A stretch of DNA of 64,000 nucleotides from an uncultured Saprospirales bacterium. GTDB taxonomy: Bacteria > Bacteroidota > Bacteroidia > Chitinophagales > JADIYW01. Of this stretch, positions 46,149 through 54,452 are shown piece by piece. The stretch is from positions 1-64,000 of the forward strand of contig CALLKF010000138.1 of assembly GCA_938008535.1 (NCBI GenBank), in the 5' to 3' direction. Under the pieces are notes generated by a model. It saw nothing but the letters and a program-made list of their open reading frames with translations, was not told where the DNA came from and did not search any database. Position 1 is the first letter of the stretch. Each line of letters starts with the position of its first letter. Made by a program: the position numbers and the translations under genes.

Positions 46149-46400
46149 ATGAGAATTGCAGGCGAAATACAACATCCGATTTTAAAAATAACCGTACTTC
46201 AAATGAATAACCGTTATGTATTGAAACTCGAAGCAAATCATTTGGAACAAACGTATAAATTCAATGAAGACGACAATTTGCGGACGTTTGAAGATGTAAA
46301 AAAATTGGTAGATGATGAGTTTTTAACAGAATGCATCAAACGTTTCTCTGATATGAATAAAAGTCGTGGTGAATCGTATAACAGAAATATTTTAGCTTAA
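46149..46400 (+). CDS. Small conserved-looking protein, 83 aa
   Basis: I do not recognise the family. The protein begins with two or three beta-strands (MRIAGEIQHPILKITVLQMN, RYVLKLEANHLEQTYKF) followed by helices (LRTFEDVKKLVDDEFLTECIKRFSDM) and a short basic tail. It has no signal or membrane segment. Normal codon use, an ATG start, and a promoter element directly in front support it as a real gene. It lies between the phasin-like gene and an unknown helical protein gene on the same strand. Confidence 0.75.
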   Translation: MRIAGEIQHPILKITVLQMNNRYVLKLEANHLEQTYKFNEDDNLRTFEDVKKLVDDEFLTECIKRFSDMNKSRGESYNRNILA

Positions 46401-46465
46401 TTTACAAAAGAGAATTTCTAATGGTATAGAAAACCTTATCTTCGATTTATAAAATAATTAAATAC

Positions 46466-47458
46466 ATGAAAGCAGACATCAAAAAAATATATGAAGCACA
46501 CGTGGCTTTTGAATTAGAGCAATTCGATAAAAAACACCTGAAAGCTAATATCAAAGAAGAAATTAGTGTCGTTTGGAAATGGTTAGATTCTGTGAAATTA
46601 AACGATGTTTCTTCTGTTGAAAAAGTTATTGATTTTGAAGATAGAAATATTAAAGACAGAAAATTAACGAAACACCAAAAAGAATATATCGTTGATATTT
46701 CCAATTCTATTCACGAATTAGCGTTGAAAAGCAAACACACAGTTGCTGATTTCATTGATGAAGATACTTTTAATGATGTTGCTGATAAAGTGATCGCGCA
46801 AAAAGAAATTCGCGAAAAAATTATTTCAGATGTAGTAAAAAATCCATTTTATGGTGAGATGATTGCTGACACGTTATACGATGGAATTAAATCGTTTGCA
46901 GCGCAAAGCGGACCAAGTAACGAAACAGTTGGCGGTTCGTTGTTCAATATTGGTAAAGGTTTGTTAGGTGCAGCATTATCTGGTGTTTCGGACACGATTG
47001 ATAAAAATATCAAAAAATTTATTTCAGATAATTTGCAAAAATCTTTAGTGAAAAATGAGCAAATGCTGAAAGATAAATTAAGTGATGCAAAGTTACGCGT
47101 GATGGCAAAAACCATTTGGGAAAAACTGGAAGATACTAAAGTAAAAGACTTGGCAAGAGGTGTGAAGCTAACCGATCACGATAGAAATGAAATATTAATT
47201 TCTGCTGAAAAAGCGATAAGTATTGCATTACAATCAGAACCTGTGAAAGAATTAATCTATCATATTTTAAATCATTTTTTCGAGCATTCAGGCAAAAAAT
47301 CAATCGCACAAATTTTAGAAGATAATGGCCTCACCGAAAAAAATGCCATCAAAGAAAGCGAAGAATTCATTGTTCCATTTTTAGAAAAGGCAAACAAAGA
47401 TGGTTTCTTAAAAGAACGAATCGAAGCTCGATTGAGCAAGTTTTATTCAACATTATAA
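46466..47458 (+). CDS. Unknown helical cytoplasmic protein, 330 aa
   Basis: Not recognised. It is acidic/basic and almost entirely helical, with no signal peptide. A short glycine-rich stretch near 153-178 (GGSLFNIGKGLLGAALSGVSDT) resembles an amphipathic or membrane-touching hinge, flanked by long helices. The last third (LIYHILNHFFEHSGKKSIAQILED) is also helical. The single ATG start and full-length open frame are convincing. It is convergent with the next gene, the stops being 2 bp apart. No function is proposed. Confidence 0.72.
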   Translation: MKADIKKIYEAHVAFELEQFDKKHLKANIKEEISVVWKWLDSVKLNDVSSVEKVIDFEDRNIKDRKLTKHQKEYIVDISNSIHELALKSKHTVADFIDEDTFNDVADKVIAQKEIREKIISDVVKNPFYGEMIADTLYDGIKSFAAQSGPSNETVGGSLFNIGKGLLGAALSGVSDTIDKNIKKFISDNLQKSLVKNEQMLKDKLSDAKLRVMAKTIWEKLEDTKVKDLARGVKLTDHDRNEILISAEKAISIALQSEPVKELIYHILNHFFEHSGKKSIAQILEDNGLTEKNAIKESEEFIVPFLEKANKDGFLKERIEARLSKFYSTL

Positions 47459-47460
47459 AA

Positions 47461-48330
47461 CTAATACAATAATTTTTGGTCATCCAATACTTGAATTAAT
47501 TTTTCTCTATCGCGAAATGATTGCCAACAAATTCCATTTGTTTGTTGCGAACTCATTTTATGTTGAACCAAATTCATACCACGATTCCAAGATTCGGTTC
47601 GCAAGATGTCAATAGCCAAATGTGTAGTAAAACCAATGCCTTTCACATTATCAATGGCTTTGCCTAATTCAAATAACTGAAAAACATTGTCTGCATTTTG
47701 AACACCGTATTGCCTGTTTAATTCTAACGAAGCATTTGGATAGGTAGCTGCAATAAAATCAGTATATTCAACAAAATCTGCTTCAAATTCTGGTTGTGCT
47801 TTAATATTATCTAACACAAAAGGAATGTCATAAGTAATGTGTGCATTGATGCCTGAAAGTGCTAAATGCAAAATGGTGTTTCGGTTTTCAGCAACTCTAA
47901 GAAAATAATTATTCCACGCAGGTTCAATGGTTTTACCTAATAAATATGAATGTAAATTGCGAATAAAATGTTTTGCAAATTCATTCATAAATGCGCGCCC
48001 TTGTGGTGCATATGATGATGAAGAAGTTGATAAAGTTTGATACGCAACATTAGTTACTACATTATATAAAGTAGGAAACGCGCCAACTCTGTCGTGGTAT
48101 TTATTCAAAATAGCAGTCAGTGTATTCATGCTATATTTTAATTCCACAATGCTGTAAATTTTTGAAGTATCTGTTAGTTCTAACAGCAAATTATAATCTT
48201 CATCTGCATAAAAAGTAGTGCCTTCGCCAACAATCTTTAAATGTTGTTCTGATAAAGATGGCTGCTTTTCTTTAGTGCAAAATGTACAGAAAAGCAAGAC
48301 GCTGAAATAGATAAGTAATTTATGGTTCAT
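47461..48330 (-). CDS. Putative lipoprotein of unknown function, 289 aa
   Basis: I place the start at ATG 48330, which gives a typical lipoprotein signal (MNHKLLIYFSVLLFCTFCTK; candidate lipid Cys at the end of FCTFC); the longer frame from 48375 adds 15 residues with no benefit. The mature protein is mostly helical, with RVGAFPTLYNVVTNVAYQTL and WNNYFLRVAENRNTILHLA segments, and no catalytic motif I know. It follows the beta-barrel gene on the same strand with a ~60-bp gap, so both may be one envelope operon. Confidence 0.72.
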   Translation of the reverse strand: MNHKLLIYFSVLLFCTFCTKEKQPSLSEQHLKIVGEGTTFYADEDYNLLLELTDTSKIYSIVELKYSMNTLTAILNKYHDRVGAFPTLYNVVTNVAYQTLSTSSSSYAPQGRAFMNEFAKHFIRNLHSYLLGKTIEPAWNNYFLRVAENRNTILHLALSGINAHITYDIPFVLDNIKAQPEFEADFVEYTDFIAATYPNASLELNRQYGVQNADNVFQLFELGKAIDNVKGIGFTTHLAIDILRTESWNRGMNLVQHKMSSQQTNGICWQSFRDREKLIQVLDDQKLLY

Positions 48331-48391
48331 ACTTAAAGTTAGAAAATTAATTCTATAAATCAAATACCACAACAATTAAATATTCCAGAAA

Positions 48392-49204
48392 TTATTTCTT
48401 CTTTTTCTCTTTTGTCTTCTCTTTCGTATTTAGAAATCTAAAAACCAAACCACTTGAACAAATAAATCTTGGTGAAGTTTTCAAGAAACCAGCGCCAGCA
48501 GAAAAATCAAATTGCAACCATTTATTAAATAAATACGCAAAGCCAAGATTACCACGCACATCAAATCGTTCGCCTTGTGGATAGAAACCAAATACTTCTA
48601 AAAATAATTTTATTTGTTGATGTTTCGATGTTGGTTTTCCTATAACTTTAGTGTAGTTGGTTGCTACTGCAAAATTATACGTTGGCTTTGCATCTTCACC
48701 ATTCCAAAATAAACCATAATTATAAATCATGCCAAAATTCTTTGGTAAATATTGTTCCATTACAATTTTAAAATAAGGTGCAACATACTTTGTTCTGAAA
48801 TTTTTTGTCGAAATTATATTCACACTCAAACCACCAATAAAAGAACTACCTGGCGCATATTTTTTAGCATCAATCATTTTAATTTTCATGCCTAAATAAA
48901 TTGGATGCAAACCTGTTTCTTTATAGGTTTCCGCTTTATAAGTAGTTGCATCGCCATTTATTCTAAACTCGAAATAATTACTGATTCCATATTTTAATAA
49001 AAAATTTGGTGCTTGAATTTCATGGTAATTCTTAAAATAATTATAGGTAACACCAACTTCAACTTGTGCTTTTCCTTTTGGAACTAGTAAATTTCCTTCT
49101 GCATTAGAGCCACGTGTGGTGGCAAAATGAAAGATAGCTGTGTCTTGTGAAATTGCATTTTTACTTAGAAATAAAACGGTTAAAACGAATAGTAATTTTC
49201 TCAT
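48392..49204 (-). CDS. Outer-membrane beta-barrel protein (phenol MetA-deg/transporter-like)
   Basis: A 270-residue protein with a signal peptide (~1-19, ending AISQ) and alternating hydrophobic strands: VEVGVTYNYF, EFRINGDATTYKA, YLGMKIKMIDA, FIGGLSVNIIS and more. The start matches the family often annotated as a MetA-pathway phenol degradation or transporter protein, which is a putative porin-like barrel. The barrel closes with SGLVFRF, the expected terminal aromatic, but then continues with a highly basic tail of ~14 residues rich in KEK, which is unusual for a BAM substrate. Confidence 0.78.
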   Translation of the reverse strand: MRKLLFVLTVLFLSKNAISQDTAIFHFATTRGSNAEGNLLVPKGKAQVEVGVTYNYFKNYHEIQAPNFLLKYGISNYFEFRINGDATTYKAETYKETGLHPIYLGMKIKMIDAKKYAPGSSFIGGLSVNIISTKNFRTKYVAPYFKIVMEQYLPKNFGMIYNYGLFWNGEDAKPTYNFAVATNYTKVIGKPTSKHQQIKLFLEVFGFYPQGERFDVRGNLGFAYLFNKWLQFDFSAGAGFLKTSPRFICSSGLVFRFLNTKEKTKEKKKK

Positions 49205-49246
49205 TTTATAAAAATACCAAAATTAACTACATTTACAAAAAAATAA

Positions 49247-49762
49247 ATGGCAACTTATCAGCAACAATTAGAAGGACAAGTAATTAAGCATGCAAATGTT
49301 TTTGTTGCTGATACAGCGCGCGTTTTAGGTAATGTAGAATTGCATGATGATGTTTCGATTTGGTTTGGAGCCGTATTGCGTGCCGATTTTGATAAAATCA
49401 GTATTGGTAAAAGAACGAATGTACAAGAAGGCGTGATTATGCATGTTGACCATGGAAGTCCAATAATTATTGGAGAAGACAATGTGATTGGCCACGGTGC
49501 AATTATTCATGGTTCGATTATTGGTAATTTTAATTTAATTGGAATGCGTGCCACGATTTTAAACGGTGCAAAAATTGGTAACGGCTGCATCATTGGAGCG
49601 CATGCACTAGTAACAGAAAATATGGTGGTTCCAGATGGCAGCATGGTTTTAGGAACACCTGGAAAAGTGATAAAAACATTGCCGTTGGAAAGTGTGAAAA
49701 TAGGTGTGATGCTTGGTGTGGAAGAATATTTAAAAGAAGCAAAAAAATATTTAGAAATATAG
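49247..49762 (+). CDS. Gamma-carbonic anhydrase-family hexapeptide protein
   Basis: A 171-residue left-handed beta-helix protein. Hexapeptide repeats run from ~15 to ~140 (VELHDDVSIWFGAVLRADF, NVQEGVIMHVD). The three zinc-binding histidines of the gamma-CA family are present at H66, H83 and H88 (MHVDHG, IGHGAIIHG). A short C-terminal helix follows. Homologues include CaiE/YrdA and archaeal Cam; many lack proven anhydrase activity, and the acidic catalytic loop of Cam is not evident, so the activity is uncertain. The gene diverges from the barrel gene. Confidence 0.9.
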   Translation: MATYQQQLEGQVIKHANVFVADTARVLGNVELHDDVSIWFGAVLRADFDKISIGKRTNVQEGVIMHVDHGSPIIIGEDNVIGHGAIIHGSIIGNFNLIGMRATILNGAKIGNGCIIGAHALVTENMVVPDGSMVLGTPGKVIKTLPLESVKIGVMLGVEEYLKEAKKYLEI

Positions 49763-49771
49763 AAAAATGTA

Positions 49772-49844
49772 TCACAGAGAAAACAAAGTAAACAAAGAGA
49801 ATTTAAAAAATAAAACTCTGTGAAATCTCAGTGAAACTCTGTGA
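49772..49844. repeat. TCACAGAG/CTCTGTGA inverted repeats
   Basis: TCACAGAG at 49772-49779 can pair with either of two CTCTGTGA copies at 49816-49823 and 49837-49844; the latter two form a 21-bp-spaced direct repeat with AATCTCAGTGAAA between them. It lies in the 105-bp gap before the glycosyltransferase gene. Sequences of this kind are commonly dispersed between genes in Bacteroidota; here only one copy is visible, so the assignment is structural. Confidence 0.5.
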
Positions 49845-49867
49845 CATTAAAATCAATTTAATCTGCA

Positions 49868-50833
49868 ATGAAAATACTAGTCATACGTTTTTCTTCTATT
49901 GGCGATATTGTTCTGACAAGTCCTGTGATTCGTTGCATAAAAAATCAATTAGCAAATAGTGAAGTACATTATTTGACTAAAAATTCGTTCAAAGAAATAT
50001 TGATTGCGAATCCATATCTTTCAAAAATTTATGCATTTGAAAAAGATGTTTCAGAAATTATAAATCAACTTAAAGAAGAAAAATATGATTTGATCATTGA
50101 TCTGCACGATAATATTCGTTCGCATCAGGTTTCAACGATGTTGAAAGTAAAAACGTATCGTTACAATAAGCAACGATTCAAGCGTTTTTTGTTAACGCAG
50201 TTCAAACTAAATTTACTAAATAATCATGTAGTTGATCGATATTTTTCTGCTGTAAAAAAACTGAATGTTATCAATGATGGAAAAGGGTTGGATTATTTTA
50301 TTCCTGAGAAAGATGAGATTCCACCAGCGAATTTGCCATTCACACATTTGGCTGGTTTCTGCGTAATTGTAGTTGGCGCAAAGCATTTCACCAAAACTAT
50401 ACCATTAGATAAATTAAAAGAATTGTGCGAAAAAATCAACATTCCAATCATGCTGATTGGTGGTTTGGAAGATGCATATACAGGTACGCAATTAGAAGCT
50501 ATCGATAATTTTAAGATTTATAATTCTTGTGGAAAATTCAATATCAACCAATCAGCATCTATTATTAAAAAAGCAAAGTTTGTCATTACTGGTGACACAG
50601 GCATGATGCACATCGCAGCAGCATTGAATAAACGTATTATTTCGATTTTTAGCGGAACAGAAAAACGCTTAGGTTTTACACCATACAATACTAACGCTTC
50701 ACAAAATGTGATGATAGAAAATACCAATCTTTCGTGCCGACCTTGCCACAAACACGGCTTGCCAGCTTGTCCAAAAAATCATTTCAAATGTATGAATGAG
50801 TTGGATATGCAGAAAGTGATTGATGTTTTGTAA
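49868..50833 (+). CDS. Glycosyltransferase family 9 (heptosyltransferase-like)
   Basis: A 321-residue GT-B-fold transferase of the GT9 family that adds heptose or a similar sugar to the lipopolysaccharide core from the cytoplasmic side. The N-terminal motif ILVIRFSSIGDIVLTSPVIR is diagnostic. The C-terminal half has the nucleotide-sugar site with TGDTGMMHIAAAL and SIFSGTEKRLGFTPY, plus a Cys-rich stretch (SCRPCHKHGLPACPKNHFKC) typical of Bacteroidota members. Length is slightly short but complete. No other LPS genes are beside it. Confidence 0.93.
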   Translation: MKILVIRFSSIGDIVLTSPVIRCIKNQLANSEVHYLTKNSFKEILIANPYLSKIYAFEKDVSEIINQLKEEKYDLIIDLHDNIRSHQVSTMLKVKTYRYNKQRFKRFLLTQFKLNLLNNHVVDRYFSAVKKLNVINDGKGLDYFIPEKDEIPPANLPFTHLAGFCVIVVGAKHFTKTIPLDKLKELCEKINIPIMLIGGLEDAYTGTQLEAIDNFKIYNSCGKFNINQSASIIKKAKFVITGDTGMMHIAAALNKRIISIFSGTEKRLGFTPYNTNASQNVMIENTNLSCRPCHKHGLPACPKNHFKCMNELDMQKVIDVL

Positions 50834-50855
50834 TCATTTTCACTTTCACCATCAC

Positions 50856-50876
50856 TTCCGAAATATCGGAATACTT
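50856..50876. terminator. Convergent hairpin between GT9 and rlmH
   Basis: TTCCGA (50856-50861) pairs with TCGGAA (50866-50871) around AATA, followed by TACTTTTT. It lies between the two convergent stop codons and could serve the rightward transcript; the stem is short. Confidence 0.6.
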
Positions 50877-50878
50877 TT

Positions 50879-51346
50879 TCAATCATTATGATATGGAAAA
50901 CCATGTATAATTGTATAAGCACGATACAATTGTTCCATAAAAATTAAACGAATTAATTGATGCGAGTAGGTCATTTTTGACAAGGAAAGTTGTGCATTGG
51001 CTCGTTCATAAATTTTATCATCAAAACCATACGCACCACCAATTAAGAAAATAATTTTCTTTACGGACTGATTGTCTTTTTGCTGAATAAAATCAGCAAA
51101 TTCAACAGATGAAAACTGCTTGCCTTTTTCATCTAACAAAATTAAAAAATCATCGCTTTTTAGTTTTGAAAGTATTTTTTCAGCTTCTAAATTTTTTATT
51201 GATTTTGGATTGGTTTGTCCTTTTATATCTGCAATTTCTACTAGTTCAACGGAAGTAAATTTTTGAATGCGTTTCAAAAATTCATCATATCCTTTTTTGG
51301 TAAAATCCTGAAAGGTTTTGCCTATCCACCAAATTTCTATTTTCAT
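50879..51346 (-). CDS. rlmH: 23S rRNA pseudouridine-1915 N3-methyltransferase
   Basis: A small SPOUT methyltransferase that methylates pseudouridine 1915 in helix 69 of 23S rRNA. I take the ATG at 51346 (MKIEIWWIGKTFQDFTKKGY), giving 155 residues, exactly the family size; the longer frame adds 52 residues without similarity. The trefoil-knot SAM site is visible as IIFLIGGAYGFDDKIYERAN, followed by SLSKMTYSHQLIRLIFMEQLYRAYTI and the closing GFPYHND. Confidence 0.96.
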   Translation of the reverse strand: MKIEIWWIGKTFQDFTKKGYDEFLKRIQKFTSVELVEIADIKGQTNPKSIKNLEAEKILSKLKSDDFLILLDEKGKQFSSVEFADFIQQKDNQSVKKIIFLIGGAYGFDDKIYERANAQLSLSKMTYSHQLIRLIFMEQLYRAYTIIHGFPYHND

Positions 51347-51410
51347 GTGTATGTTTTCTACTTGACAAATATGATAAAAAATCGTAATTTGTATAATAAA
51401 ATCTAAGAGC

Positions 51411-51602
51411 ATGGCAAAGTTACTCACTCTTAGAAACATAATAACCTTTTTTACATGTCTATTTTTAGTAGCATGTAATAAAGTAAATGAAGACGATGTC
51501 ATTCACAAAATTTCATCTGAAGATAAAGATTATGGAAATATTGTAGATGTTGTCTCAGATCCTGAATCTGGAAAACAAGTTTTTATTGTAGTTAGAAAAT
51601 AA
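51411..51602 (+). CDS. Small putative lipoprotein, 63 aa
   Basis: The first ~20 residues form a lipoprotein signal ending in lipobox LVAC. The remaining ~42 residues are acidic (KVNEDDVIHKISSEDKDYGN) and then form a possible beta-hairpin ending GKQVFIVVRK. I know no family. A plausible promoter box, TAATTTGT-like, lies ~40 bp upstream in the divergent gap with rlmH. It precedes the NfeD-like gene by ~70 bp and may belong to that group. Confidence 0.6.
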   Translation: MAKLLTLRNIITFFTCLFLVACNKVNEDDVIHKISSEDKDYGNIVDVVSDPESGKQVFIVVRK

Positions 51603-51672
51603 CAAACTAAATAAAGTTTCATTTTATTGAATTTTTTTTCGTCAATTTGTGTTATGATTTAAAATTAAAAGA

Positions 51673-52134
51673 ATGACACCTGTTTTAGTATTCTCTATCT
51701 TGTTTTTTGGTATCTTATTATTTGTAGCCGAAGTTTTTTTGTTCCCATCTGGCATTTTAGGTAAAGTTGGATTTATAACTACAGTAGTTGGTTTGTTTTT
51801 TGCTTATAAATTATTTGGATTCAATACTGGAACTTTATGCTTATTTGGTGCGTTTATCATTAACGGTTGTTTGTTGTATTTTGGTGCAGACAGAATTTCA
51901 AAAAGTAAAATGGCGATGCAACAAACAAGTGATGGAAAAGTAAATATATTTTCAGATTTTGGTTTAAAAGTAGGTGACAAAGGTATAACCATTACAGATT
52001 TACGACCAGAAGGAAAGGCAATTTTCAATAACGATAAAATTACAATTTGGTCGTTTAATGGTTTTATTGATGCAAATGAAGCCGTTGAAGTACATCAAAT
52101 CAAAGACAATAAAATTTATGTTCAAAAAGTATAA
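51673..52134 (+). CDS. NfeD-like membrane protein
   Basis: A 153-residue short-type NfeD protein: three hydrophobic helices (~3-22, 30-48, 52-70) followed by a C-terminal OB-fold beta-barrel (~95-153: GDKGITITDLRPEGKAIFNND, then DANEAVEVHQIKDNKIYVQKV). Such proteins pair with flotillin-like SPFH proteins and are thought to help organise membrane microdomains. The floA gene follows 66 bp downstream, the classic NfeD-FloA arrangement. It has no protease domain, unlike long NfeD. Confidence 0.9.
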   Translation: MTPVLVFSILFFGILLFVAEVFLFPSGILGKVGFITTVVGLFFAYKLFGFNTGTLCLFGAFIINGCLLYFGADRISKSKMAMQQTSDGKVNIFSDFGLKVGDKGITITDLRPEGKAIFNNDKITIWSFNGFIDANEAVEVHQIKDNKIYVQKV

Positions 52135-52200
52135 ATATTATGCTTAATTTCATCAGTTCAATTCAAACTCATTAATTCTATAATTCATTAATTAAAAACT

Positions 52201-53184
52201 ATGTCAGGTTCTTTTCTTACCATTATCAGTATTGTACTTTTAGTATTTATACTTATCTTTTTTATGATGTTTATGAAATACATAGGCATGTGGATTTCTG
52301 CCAAATTATCTAATGTAGATATTGGATTTTTTCAATTATTCTTTATGCAATTACGTCGTGTGCCACCTCAAATTATCGTGAATAGCTTGATTACAGCAAC
52401 TAAAGCAGGTTTGCAGGTTTCTCGTAATGATTTGGAAGCGCACTATTTAGCAGGAGGAAAAATAAATAACGTGATAAATGCCTTGATTTCTGCCGATAAA
52501 GCAAATATTCCTTTAACGTTTAAAGAAGCAACCGCAATTGATTTAGCTGGTCGTGATGTGTTGCAAGCAGTACAAATGTGCGTAAATCCAAAAGTAATTG
52601 AATCGCCACCAGTAACAGCAGTTGCAAAAGATGGTATTCAGTTAATTACGCGTGCTCGTGTAACTGTGCGTGCAAATATCAAACAATTTGTTGGTGGTGC
52701 TGGTGAAGAAACAGTTTTGGCGCGTATTGGTGAAGGTATTGTAACATCTATAGGTTCTGCTGAAAGCCATAAAACAGTGATGGAAAATCCAGATACGATT
52801 TCAAAATTAGTATTACATAAAGGGTTGGACAGCGGTACAGCGTTCGAGATTCTTTCGATTGATATTGCAGATATTGATGTTGGTAAAAACATTGGTGCTT
52901 ATTTACAAATGGACCAGGCAAATGCTGATAAAAATATTGCACAGGCAAAAGCAGAAGAACGTCGTGCGATGGCAATTGCATTAGAACACGAAATGAAAGC
53001 AAAAGCACAAGAATCAAGAGCTAAAGTAATTGATGCTGAAGCGCAAATTCCACTAGCGATTGCAGAAGCATTCAGATCTGGAAAACTTGGAATCATGGAT
53101 TATTACAAAATGGAAAATGTGAAAGCAGATACCAAAATGCGCGATTCATTAGCAGATGAAAACAAATCAACAGCAGCTGAATAA
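52201..53184 (+). CDS. floA: Flotillin-like protein FloA
   Basis: A 327-residue membrane scaffold protein of the YqfA/FloA group. One N-terminal hydrophobic hairpin/helix (~5-30) is followed by the SPFH-like domain: [20 protein letters not shown], then [28 protein letters not shown], then [28 protein letters not shown]-terminal coiled coil of Ala/Glu/Lys-rich repeats ([20 protein letters not shown]) ends in an acidic tail. FloA homo-oligomerises in lipid microdomains and influences secretion and signalling complexes. It is followed by a terminator. Confidence 0.96.
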   Translation: MSGSFLTIISIVLLVFILIFFMMFMKYIGMWISAKLSNVDIGFFQLFFMQLRRVPPQIIVNSLITATKAGLQVSRNDLEAHYLAGGKINNVINALISADKANIPLTFKEATAIDLAGRDVLQAVQMCVNPKVIESPPVTAVAKDGIQLITRARVTVRANIKQFVGGAGEETVLARIGEGIVTSIGSAESHKTVMENPDTISKLVLHKGLDSGTAFEILSIDIADIDVGKNIGAYLQMDQANADKNIAQAKAEERRAMAIALEHEMKAKAQESRAKVIDAEAQIPLAIAEAFRSGKLGIMDYYKMENVKADTKMRDSLADENKSTAAE

Positions 53185-53214
53185 CAAGAATAGCTTCTGT
53201 ACATTTTATATGAA

Positions 53215-53250
53215 AAGAACAATGTGTTTTATGCATTGTTCTTTTTTTTA
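53215..53250 (+). terminator. Intrinsic terminator of floA
   Basis: AAGAACAATG (53215-53224) pairs with CATTGTTCTT (53234-53243), followed by a T-rich run. It lies ~30 bp after the floA stop and ends just before the next gene's start at 53276. Confidence 0.87.
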
Positions 53251-53275
53251 TTTCTTTTGATTAATTTTATACAGA

Positions 53276-54442
53276 ATGAACTTCTACCAACAACGCAACA
53301 GATGGAAAATTTTATTGTTCTTATTTGCGATTTGCATCATTGCATTTACGTTGTGGTACACGCATAAATTAGCGCAATCTATTGCCAAAGAAGAAATTAA
53401 AAAAGCAGAAGAAATTGCGTATGCTTATAAAATTCTGAACAGTAGCTCGTCTGATGAATTGGAGTTATCGAAAGCATTGGATAAAATTAAACTGAACAAT
53501 AACATTCCTGTAATTTGGGCAAATAAGCAAGATGAAATTTTGGCGGAAAAGAATTTTGATTCGGTAAAAGTTGCCAAGCATAAAGATTATTTACAAAAAG
53601 AATTGGTGAAACTCAAACAAATTCATCAATACATAGACATTCATCTACCTGAAAACGAACATCAGTTTCTGTATTACAAAGATTCTGATTTATTAGTTGC
53701 CATTCGGAAATATCCTTTCTATGTATTAGCGTTGGTTGCTTTGTTTTTTATTATAAGCTATGCAGCGTTTACTTCGGCGCGACGTGCGGAACAGAACCAA
53801 GTTTGGGTTGGTTTGGCAAAAGAAACTGCACATCAACTCGGTACACCTTTATCTTCATTAACTGCGTGGATTGATATTTTGCGTGAGAAATTAAATGGAC
53901 AAGAAGATGATGAAATGTTTAATGAAATGCAGAAAGATATTGACCGATTGGTGTTGATTGCAGAACGTTTTTCAAAAATTGGTTCGGTGCCTGAACTGCA
54001 AACTAACAGAGTGATTGACGTGCTGCAAAACGGTGTCGATTATATTTCAAAACGTGCCTCTAAAAAAATACATATTTATGTGAAAGAAGGCACGGATATT
54101 AATTTGTTTGCGATGCTGAATCCGCCGTTATTTGAATGGGTTTTGGAAAATTTAATGAAGAATGCACTGGATGCGATGGATGATACCGGTGAAATATTCG
54201 CGTATGCTTTTGAGCGCGATGGTTTAATAAATATTGATATCACAGACACAGGCAAAGGTGTTTCAAAAAATAATTTAGAACAAATATTTGAACCTGGTTT
54301 CAGTACAAAGAAGCGCGGCTGGGGCCTTGGTTTGACGTTAGCACGACGTATTATTGAAGAATATCATCACGGAAAAATATTTGTGAAAGAATCTTCTTCC
54401 AAAGGGACTACGTTCCGTATCATTTTAAAAGCTGCTGAATAA
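53276..54442 (+). CDS. Orphan sensor histidine kinase (HisKA type)
   Basis: A 388-residue membrane kinase with two transmembrane helices (~11-29 and ~147-165) enclosing a ~115-residue, Lys/Glu-rich periplasmic sensor region. The HisKA motif GLAKETAHQLGTPLSSL carries H186; the ATPase domain has the N box in VLENLMKNALDAM, DTGKGV (G1) and GWGLGLTLARRI (G2). The AxETAHQLGTPLSSL form is typical of Bacteroidota kinases. No HAMP or PAS domain was recognised and no response regulator lies beside it, so its partner is unknown. It begins after the floA terminator and is followed 10 bp later by the epimerase gene. Confidence 0.92.
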   Translation: MNFYQQRNRWKILLFLFAICIIAFTLWYTHKLAQSIAKEEIKKAEEIAYAYKILNSSSSDELELSKALDKIKLNNNIPVIWANKQDEILAEKNFDSVKVAKHKDYLQKELVKLKQIHQYIDIHLPENEHQFLYYKDSDLLVAIRKYPFYVLALVALFFIISYAAFTSARRAEQNQVWVGLAKETAHQLGTPLSSLTAWIDILREKLNGQEDDEMFNEMQKDIDRLVLIAERFSKIGSVPELQTNRVIDVLQNGVDYISKRASKKIHIYVKEGTDINLFAMLNPPLFEWVLENLMKNALDAMDDTGEIFAYAFERDGLINIDITDTGKGVSKNNLEQIFEPGFSTKKRGWGLGLTLARRIIEEYHHGKIFVKESSSKGTTFRIILKAAE

Positions 54443-54452
54443 ATTTATTGCT

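Noticed and set aside
51347..51502. 52-residue N-terminal extension of RlmH
   Set aside because: The family starts at MKIEIW and is ~155 residues long; the extension overlaps the divergent promoter region.
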